From Anaerolineaceae bacterium UBA4781 (GTDB lineage: Bacteria; Chloroflexota; Anaerolineae; Anaerolineales; Anaerolineaceae): DNA of 10,610 bases. The position numbers and the translations under genes were made by a program. A model generated the notes under the pieces. It worked only from the letters and a program-made list of their open reading frames with translations, did not search any database and was not told the origin of the DNA. Shown one piece after another: positions 5,609 through 10,610 of this stretch. Position 1 is the stretch's first letter; each line of letters opens with the position of its first letter. The stretch is taken from the NCBI GenBank assembly GCA_002403105.1, contig DHHD01000049.1:1-10610 (forward strand), read 5' to 3'.

Positions 5609-6724
5609 ATGGGTAAATTGAAAAGATATGCCCTCTTAACAACGATCCTAACTATTTCACTGCTGGCCGGTGCCTGCACTCAAGGCGATGCACAAACCGG
5701 TACTGTTTCAGAGGCGGTCTCGCTGCAAATAACCCAGGTAGATACCAGCCAATTCCCGCTTGTTTACGTGTACGTTTCTGCAAAGGACCAAGCTGGCAAT
5801 CCTGTACCTGTTCCGGTAACGGATATTGAACTCCTGGAAGATGGTTCCCCCATCGATACCCAGGCAATTCAAGGTATGGATGAAGTGACATCTTTCACCA
5901 GCTTGCTGGTGATGGATAATTCAGGCAGCATGAATTTTTCAGATAAACTGGATTCTGCCAAACAGGCTGCTTCATCCTACATTGAACAAATGCGTTCTAC
6001 CGACCAGGCAGGCATCATCACTTTTAATACCAAGGTGCAGACCATTCAAGAGATCACTTCTGATCAACCAGCACTACTTTCAGGGATCAATGGTATTCAG
6101 GCACGTGATGACACTGCGATGTGGGATGCCTTGCTGACTTCGGTTGAAATGCTGAATCCCATCAGCGGGCGTAAAGCCATCATTGTACTCACGGATGGAA
6201 TGGATAATCAAAGTTCTGCAACTCCCGAAGAGATTCTTTCTGCAATTGGCGAGGGAGGTCTTTCGATCTCCACCATCGGTTTTGGGGCAAAACCAGAAGC
6301 AGGGGCAACCCCTGATGAGTACGAAGGAATTGACGAGCAGACCCTGACCAATTTGGCAGAACAGGCCGGAGGGATCTATGGCTATGTGGAAGATCCAGAA
6401 GCGTTGCAGCATTTATACGCAACCATCCGCGAATCGCTGCAGAGTGAAGTTGTGATCAGCTACATCACTCCCCAGGCGTTAAGGGATGGTGTCAAACGCT
6501 CCCTGTCGGTACGTTTGGCAGGCGCCTGGGAAGATCATGTGAGCGGTTCCTCTTCTTCGTATAATCCGGGCGGTCTCATCCCGGAAGTTCCCAATCCTTC
6601 CAACTGGGTATTGTTCTCTATTCTTCTGGGAGCACTGCTCATCTTGCTGGTGATCCCACTCATCTGGGCAAATATTTCAGTAAAAAAGAAGAAGAAAAGG
6701 ATCCACATCAAATTATTGGATTAG
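5609..6724 (+). CDS. Exported von Willebrand A (vWA) domain protein with C-terminal membrane anchor
   Basis: 371 residues. An N-terminal export signal (KLKRYALLTTILTISLLAGAC) ends at Cys23; the -3 residue is Ala, so the lipobox is imperfect. Residues 36-85 form an Ig-like strand segment ending ELLEDGS. Residues 95-285 are a vWA domain with an intact MIDAS: D103-x-S105-x-S107 (DNSGSM), Thr169 (RDDTAMW) and Asp196 (LTDGMDN), expected to bind Mg2+ and mediate protein contacts outside the cell. A Ser-rich spacer, a membrane helix (333-353) and a short basic tail (VKKKKKRIHIKLLD) follow. ATG 5609 is preferred over ATG 5591 because AGAGG at 5597-5601 sits 7 bases upstream and the protein then starts right at the signal peptide. 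It overlaps nothing if so, starting 5 bases after the FHA gene's stop. It is the last gene before a strong terminator. Confidence 0.82.
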   Translation: MGKLKRYALLTTILTISLLAGACTQGDAQTGTVSEAVSLQITQVDTSQFPLVYVYVSAKDQAGNPVPVPVTDIELLEDGSPIDTQAIQGMDEVTSFTSLLVMDNSGSMNFSDKLDSAKQAASSYIEQMRSTDQAGIITFNTKVQTIQEITSDQPALLSGINGIQARDDTAMWDALLTSVEMLNPISGRKAIIVLTDGMDNQSSATPEEILSAIGEGGLSISTIGFGAKPEAGATPDEYEGIDEQTLTNLAEQAGGIYGYVEDPEALQHLYATIRESLQSEVVISYITPQALRDGVKRSLSVRLAGAWEDHVSGSSSSYNPGGLIPEVPNPSNWVLFSILLGALLILLVIPLIWANISVKKKKKRIHIKLLD

Positions 6725-6727
6725 TAA

Positions 6728-6763
6728 AGAAAAATAGACTCCCATGTGGGAGTCTATTTTTCT
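6728..6763. terminator. Bidirectional rho-independent terminator between convergent operons
   Basis: A perfect inverted repeat: 6728-6744 pairs with 6747-6763 (17 pairs, effectively 16 with an ATGT loop). The CCCA/TGGG centre is GC-rich and both flanks are A-tract on the left and T-tract on the right, so it can stop transcription from either strand. It begins 4 bases after the vWA stop codon and lies 35 bases from the stop of the leftward response regulator. Confidence 0.92.
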
Positions 6764-6798
6764 CTTTTCAACACTGGCTGATTTCGTTTTGACTTGTT

Positions 6799-7440
6799 CT
6801 AATCCACCAGACCACTGCGAATGGCAATGACAGCCGCCTGTGTACGGTCGGTCACATCAAGTTTTTCCAGGATCGAACTGACATAGTTCCGTACAGTCCC
6901 TTCAGAGAGATAAAGATTCTCTGCAATCTCAGAATTGGATTTTCCATGAGAGATGAGCATCAATACTTCTTTTTCACGTTCCGTCAGATTTGATCCAATG
7001 GTGGTGGGAGATTTCTGCGGCATTTTTGATATTTGTTCAAAGATCTTGCCGGCTACTTTCGAATCAACCGGCGTTCGCCCGGAATTCACTTCGTCAATGG
7101 CCTGCAGCAGTTTTTCGCGGGGGGCATCTTTCAACAGGTAGCCATCCGCGCCATAGCGAATGGCGTCTAAAACCCATTGGTCAGCATCATAGGTGGTTAG
7201 TACAAGAATACGAACGTTTGGAAATTTCTCTTTGATCTGTTTGGTAGCTTGAATGCCATTCAAAACAGGCATCTTCAAATCCATCAGAACCACATCCACC
7301 GGATGTTTTTCCAAAAATTCGATCGCTTCCAATCCATTGAAGCTCATTCCAACCACCTCTACAAGATTGGAAGTGCCCAAGATGGCATTCAACCCTTCAC
7401 AGACTAACTCTTGATCATCACAGATCAATATTTTAATCAT
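6799..7440 (-). CDS. NarL/LuxR-family response regulator
   Basis: 213 residues. Receiver domain 1-120: acidic pair D8/D9 (ICDDQ), phospho-acceptor D54 (VLMDLKMP), switch Thr82 (VLTTYD) and Lys104 (LLKDA). Residues 148-213 are a LuxR/NarL helix-turn-helix (LTEREKEVLMLISHGKSNSEIAENLYLSEGTVRNYVSSILEKL, here described by its start and end words). The protein is a standard two-domain transcription regulator of the LiaR/DesR kind. ATG 7440 is chosen over an upstream start at 7488 because it begins exactly at the receiver fold (MIKILICDD) and has GGAG in the end of the kinase gene. It overlaps the kinase stop by 8 bases, so the pair is translationally coupled. The likely target is its own operon or the divergent adaptor/ABC genes. 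Confidence 0.93.
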   Translation of the reverse strand: MIKILICDDQELVCEGLNAILGTSNLVEVVGMSFNGLEAIEFLEKHPVDVVLMDLKMPVLNGIQATKQIKEKFPNVRILVLTTYDADQWVLDAIRYGADGYLLKDAPREKLLQAIDEVNSGRTPVDSKVAGKIFEQISKMPQKSPTTIGSNLTEREKEVLMLISHGKSNSEIAENLYLSEGTVRNYVSSILEKLDVTDRTQAAVIAIRSGLVD

Positions 7441-8689
7441 TTTCCAACTCCATTGTAAGAATAATCTTGGTGCCCTGATTCGGTGCACTTTGAATGGTTA
7501 ATTTTCCACCCAAGAGAGCAATTCGTTCCTGCATACCCTGCAGTCCATAATGTTTGATTTCGTCAAGATTCTCCAGAGTGAATCCCTGCCCATCATCAGA
7601 ATAGACCATTAGCAGTGTTTTTTCAGATTGGTCTACTTGAAGCTCCACGTTTTTTGCTTTTGCATGTTTTACCGTGTTATCTACAGCTTCTTGAACCGTT
7701 CGATAAACAGCATGGCTGACCTCATCTGGCAGTAAATTCAGAGTTTCTGTAAGATTCTCAGTAAATTTGAAACTACTTCTCGCAGCACCGCTCTGCAGTA
7801 GATTGCGCAACGACTGGCACAAGCCAAAATTCTCGAGTTCGGATGTTCGCAGGTCTTTCAAAGCCCGGCGAGTTTCATTCAAGCCATTACGGGTCGTAAC
7901 CAAACTCCGCTCAAGCCCCTTCTTTGCTTCTTGCTGGTTAGTATCAAATAAAGCTTTGACGGCTTCCAATTGAACAGCAACACTACTCAGTGTATGTGCT
8001 AGCGTGTCATGCAGTTCACGTGCCAGCCGGTTTCTCTCGCGAGTTTGGGCAAGCTGTTCGGTGTTGATCGCATATTTCCGCAGCCGCACATTCGCTTTTT
8101 CCAGTTTTTCCTGCTGCAGTTGTTGGACTTCACTCATACTGTTGACAAAAAATCCCATGATGCCAAAGATCACGCCGCGAAAAACAATGGTAACAATGAG
8201 AATCCAGAAACTGAAAAAATCCGTCCTGGTTGATAACAATGAGATGGTTATTTCAACCACCGTAATAAATCCACAATATAAAAACATGGTACTTCTCGAA
8301 AACTGCCAAGCTACAAACAAAACCGGCAGGATCAGGAAAAAGATCTGGTCAAAACCAAAATTGAAAACACCCGGCATTAATTGAACCCGGTCAATGGAAA
8401 AATCGGGTGTTAAAAATCTTGAAACAATGGTTGTCACAGACAACAAAATCAGTAGATTTAAAAACCCTGTTCTTGTAAGACCTCGTTTGTACTTTTCAAG
8501 ATTAAGAACAATAAAAACAACAAGCAGAATTGCCGCTGGAATAAACCGAACCCAACTGATAATTTCAATGGAAATCACCTGAAGTAAAAATAGCCGTGCA
8601 ACCAAGCTGAGTGAATAGATAGAAAATTGAAACAGAACATAAAATCGCAATAATTTTATTTCGCGTGGTCCTATTTCAGTGGTATTCAT
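7433..8689 (-). CDS. Membrane sensor histidine kinase, HisKA_3 type
   Basis: 418 residues. About six hydrophobic helices occupy residues 12-183, with very short loops and no recognisable extracellular sensor domain. A coiled-coil linker (about 185-215) leads to the HisKA_3 dimerisation helix with phospho-acceptor His227 (RNRLARELHDTLAHTL). The ATPase domain shows an N box (EAVDNTVKHA, Asn338), a G1 box (DDGQGF, 365-370) and a G2 box (GLQGMQER, 382-389). It would phosphorylate the response regulator encoded immediately downstream. The lack of a sensor domain is typical of intramembrane-sensing kinases (LiaS, DesK) that respond to membrane state or to an associated membrane protein. The start at 8689 has only a weak purine-rich site (GAAGA) ahead of it. 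It is divergent from the adaptor gene at 8859. Confidence 0.92.
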   Translation of the reverse strand: MNTTEIGPREIKLLRFYVLFQFSIYSLSLVARLFLLQVISIEIISWVRFIPAAILLVVFIVLNLEKYKRGLTRTGFLNLLILLSVTTIVSRFLTPDFSIDRVQLMPGVFNFGFDQIFFLILPVLFVAWQFSRSTMFLYCGFITVVEITISLLSTRTDFFSFWILIVTIVFRGVIFGIMGFFVNSMSEVQQLQQEKLEKANVRLRKYAINTEQLAQTRERNRLARELHDTLAHTLSSVAVQLEAVKALFDTNQQEAKKGLERSLVTTRNGLNETRRALKDLRTSELENFGLCQSLRNLLQSGAARSSFKFTENLTETLNLLPDEVSHAVYRTVQEAVDNTVKHAKAKNVELQVDQSEKTLLMVYSDDGQGFTLENLDEIKHYGLQGMQERIALLGGKLTIQSAPNQGTKIILTMELEND

Positions 8690-8858
8690 ATCTTCATATT
8701 AACACAAACCATTTCGAACCTGCTTGTGATTTTATTAATATGCTTCCGTTACTGGAATCACCCTCTTTCTACAAAAAAATAATAGCCTAACATGATACTC
8801 TCCACTCCAACCTACCCTTCTATTTCGAATATAGTGAGTAGAAAATGGAGGATCATGA
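8690..8858. promoter_or_regulatory. Divergent intergenic region between kinase and efflux adaptor genes
   Basis: 169 AT-rich bases between two divergent starts must hold both promoters. The octamer ATTTCGAA occurs twice, at 8711-8718 and 8822-8829, each around a palindromic TTCGAA; these could be regulator sites. TATAGT at 8830-8835 resembles a -10 but has no -35 partner and lies only 23 bases from the ATG. TGGAGGA at 8846-8852 is a clear ribosome site for the gene at 8859. No promoter can be assigned with confidence. Confidence 0.4.
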
Positions 8859-10400
8859 ATGAAAATAAAATCTTTTTTCCAAAATATAGGTAAAAAAATC
8901 GCAGCCTTTTACGGAAAGGATAAAAAGAAATCCATCATCCTGGGAAGTGCTGCGCTAATTCTGGTCGTACTGCTGGTCGTCTTTTTAACAACCCGTGGAA
9001 ACGGACAAGAAGAAAACGCAGTTCAAGCAGAGATCGTAACGCTGACCAGTGGAACGTTCTCACAAACCATTGATGTGGTTGGAACCGTTCGAGCTGTTCC
9101 ATCAGCCACACTGGCTTTTGAAACCAGCGGTATTGTCAGCCCCCTAGAGATCAGCGTGGGAGATTCAGTGAAGCAAGGAGATGTTTTGCTCACCTTAGAT
9201 GCCAGTTCCCTTCCTTCTTCCGTTTTACAAGCACAGTCTGATCTTTTGGACGCACAATATGAATTGGATAAGTTAATGGTAGCTGATTCTTTGCTGCAAG
9301 AAGCAGCTTTGGCTTTGGATGATGCCGAATATGATTATGCGGCAAAAAAGCAAATGCGAGATTATTGGAATTTCAATAATACATCCGAAGAAAGAATTGA
9401 TGCAGCCAGAGCGGCATACCAGCAATCAGAAGAAGATCTATGGAATGCGCAACATGCTTATGAAGCACTAAGCGACCTCGCAGATGATGATGCGAAAAAG
9501 ATCGCTGCTGATGAAGCAGTGGATGCTGCCCAATTAGCCCGTGATAAAGCATATCGCAATATCAATTACCTGCTCGGTCGCACCTATGACCATACCGTTG
9601 AAACAGATTTCATTGAATTTGACCAGGCTGAAGCAGCTTTGGAAGAAGCACGCGTAACGTATGAAAAATATAAGGACAATTCAGAAGAAATCGCTGCTGC
9701 ACAAGCAAATGTACAGGCGCTTCAAAATACGGTGAATTCAGCTTATGTCATTGCCCCATTCGATGGAGTGGTAACAGATATCCTGGTGGATGAGGGTGAT
9801 ATCGTTTCGGATGGCACACAGGCTGTTCAATTGGACGATCTGACCAATCTGGTTATCGATATTTCCGTATCAGAGATCGATATTAACGAAATCGAGATCG
9901 GGCAATCCGTCAGTATTACTTTTGATGCAATTCCGAATAAAGAATACGAAGGGGCTATCTCAAAAGTATCTCAGGCAGGTGATGACACCTCAGGTATCGT
10001 GGAATTCACTGTAACCATTTCCATCACCAATGCAGATGAAGAGATCAAACCCGGTTTTACTGCCGTAGCCACTGTAATGATCACTGAAGTGGAAAATGCA
10101 GTTCTGGTTCCTAATCTGGCGATCCAGACCATGGATGGTTCGAATGTTGTCATGGTTGTAGACTCTGAAAACAATATCACTACGGTACCGGTTGAAGTTG
10201 AAGCCAGCTCAGATTCTTATTCGATCGTAAGAGATGGCGCTCTGCAGGTTGGCGATCAGGTCATGGTGTTTGTCAATGCAAGTACCAGTGATGCCGCATT
10301 CGGAATGTTTGGACTGGGTGGAATGATGGGTGGTGGAACAATGGGTAATGGCAATGAACAACCTGCCGGTGAACCACCACAGGGAATGCAACAACCATAG
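8859..10400 (+). CDS. MacA/HlyD-type membrane fusion (adaptor) protein of an ABC exporter
   Basis: 513 residues. A basic N-terminus and a membrane helix (25-44) anchor the protein outside the membrane. Two lipoyl half-motifs (about 80-115, SGIVSPLEISVGDSVKQGDVL, given as landmarks, and 296-328, VIAPFDGVVTDILVDEGD) flank a long Ala/Glu/Asp-rich coiled coil (120-292). Beta-barrel and membrane-proximal domains (330-475) follow, including IKPGFTAVATV and VLVPNLAI. This is the domain order of MacA/YknX adaptors that pair with MacB-type ABC transporters. The last 35 residues are Gly/Met-rich (GMFGLGGMMGGGTMGNG) then Pro/Gln-rich, beyond the usual adaptor end. GGAGGA sits 6 bases before the ATG. The ATPase gene starts 9 bases after its stop, so they form an operon. 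Substrate unknown: peptides, lipids or drugs are all possible. Confidence 0.92.
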   Translation: MKIKSFFQNIGKKIAAFYGKDKKKSIILGSAALILVVLLVVFLTTRGNGQEENAVQAEIVTLTSGTFSQTIDVVGTVRAVPSATLAFETSGIVSPLEISVGDSVKQGDVLLTLDASSLPSSVLQAQSDLLDAQYELDKLMVADSLLQEAALALDDAEYDYAAKKQMRDYWNFNNTSEERIDAARAAYQQSEEDLWNAQHAYEALSDLADDDAKKIAADEAVDAAQLARDKAYRNINYLLGRTYDHTVETDFIEFDQAEAALEEARVTYEKYKDNSEEIAAAQANVQALQNTVNSAYVIAPFDGVVTDILVDEGDIVSDGTQAVQLDDLTNLVIDISVSEIDINEIEIGQSVSITFDAIPNKEYEGAISKVSQAGDDTSGIVEFTVTISITNADEEIKPGFTAVATVMITEVENAVLVPNLAIQTMDGSNVVMVVDSENNITTVPVEVEASSDSYSIVRDGALQVGDQVMVFVNASTSDAAFGMFGLGGMMGGGTMGNGNEQPAGEPPQGMQQP

Positions 10401-10409
10401 AGGATTGAT

Positions 10410-10610
10410 ATGAAAAAGAATGTTGTTGAAGCCCGCAATCTGGTCAAAACATACCAGCTGGGTGAAGTACAGGTAAATGCTTTGCGTGGTTTATCGCTGC
10501 AAGTACAAAAAGGTGAAGTAGTGGCGATCATGGGACCATCCGGGTCCGGAAAATCAACCTTGATGAATATTCTAGGTTGCCTGGATCGCCCTACAGAAGG
10601 CAATTATTTT
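10410..10610 (+). CDS. MacB/LolD-type ABC transporter ATPase (N-terminal part, runs off window)
   Basis: 67 codons are present and the frame is open at the window end. The product starts [20 protein letters not shown] and has the complete Walker A loop GPSGSGKST (residues 42-50) followed by [14 protein letters not shown], the signature spacing of the MacB/LolD/FtsE class (NxLGxLDxPTxG). It binds and hydrolyses ATP to drive export with the adaptor encoded upstream. The permease is expected downstream, either as a separate gene or fused as in MacB; this cannot be seen. A ribosome site GAGGA (10400-10404) overlaps the adaptor stop codon. Confidence 0.93.
   Translation, partial: MKKNVVEARNLVKTYQLGEVQVNALRGLSLQVQKGEVVAIMGPSGSGKSTLMNILGCLDRPTEGNYF

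Noticed and set aside
8807..8835. Sigma70 promoter for the adaptor gene using TATAGT at 8830-8835
   Set aside because: No -35-like hexamer at 16-18 bases and the box lies too close to the ribosome site to be convincing.
1..10610. CRISPR array, insertion sequence, prophage or tRNA attachment site
   Set aside because: No regularly spaced repeats, transposase or integrase reading frame, terminal inverted repeats or tRNA-like cloverleaf was seen. The only strong inverted repeat is the terminator at 6728-6763.

Overview
The window most likely comes from a bacterium of the phylum Chloroflexota, class Anaerolineae. This is inferred from protein style only: a lipoprotein stalk rich in Val/Thr/Ala, LiaRS-like two-component genes and moderate GC content. 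No rRNA or marker gene is present to confirm it.

The centre of the window (about 316-6763) is a compact, seven-gene, plus-strand operon that reads as a complete bacterial ubiquitin-like conjugation system. In order it encodes: an E1-like activating enzyme fused to an N-terminal GntR/FadR-type winged-helix DNA-binding domain; a four-helix membrane protein with a Lys-rich linker and a C-terminal RING-like zinc finger (candidate E3); an E2 conjugating enzyme with an N-terminal ubiquitin-like domain; a free 88-residue ubiquitin-like protein of YukD/EsaB type that ends in an exposed -TAG; a JAMM (JAB/MPN) isopeptidase with an intact active site; a polytopic membrane protein with a C-terminal FHA-like domain; and an exported von Willebrand A (vWA) protein. 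Several genes overlap by ATGA or have their ribosome site inside the upstream gene. A near-consensus sigma70 promoter (TTGACA, 17 bp, TATACT) precedes the operon. Just downstream of its -10 lies a perfect TGGT-N3-ACCA palindrome, the operator class expected for FadR-type GntR domains. The E1 fusion may therefore repress its own operon. A long symmetrical hairpin ends the operon and also serves the convergent genes.

To the left, a divergent minus-strand gene begins with a clear lipoprotein signal peptide; only its first 78 or so codons are inside the window.

To the right, 6799-8689 (minus strand) encodes a NarL/LuxR-type response regulator and its HisKA_3 histidine kinase, overlapping by 8 bp. 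Divergent from these are a MacA/HlyD-type periplasmic-adaptor homologue and the start of a MacB/LolD-type ABC ATPase that runs off the window. The two-component pair probably controls this efflux/export module. Nothing in the sequence ties the right-hand module to the ubiquitin-like operon.

Working model for the operon: E1 adenylates the C-terminal Gly of the free Ubl and passes it to the E2. The membrane RING protein directs transfer near the membrane, JAMM reverses conjugation or processes the Ubl-E2 fusion, and the FHA and vWA membrane proteins link the system to the cell envelope.
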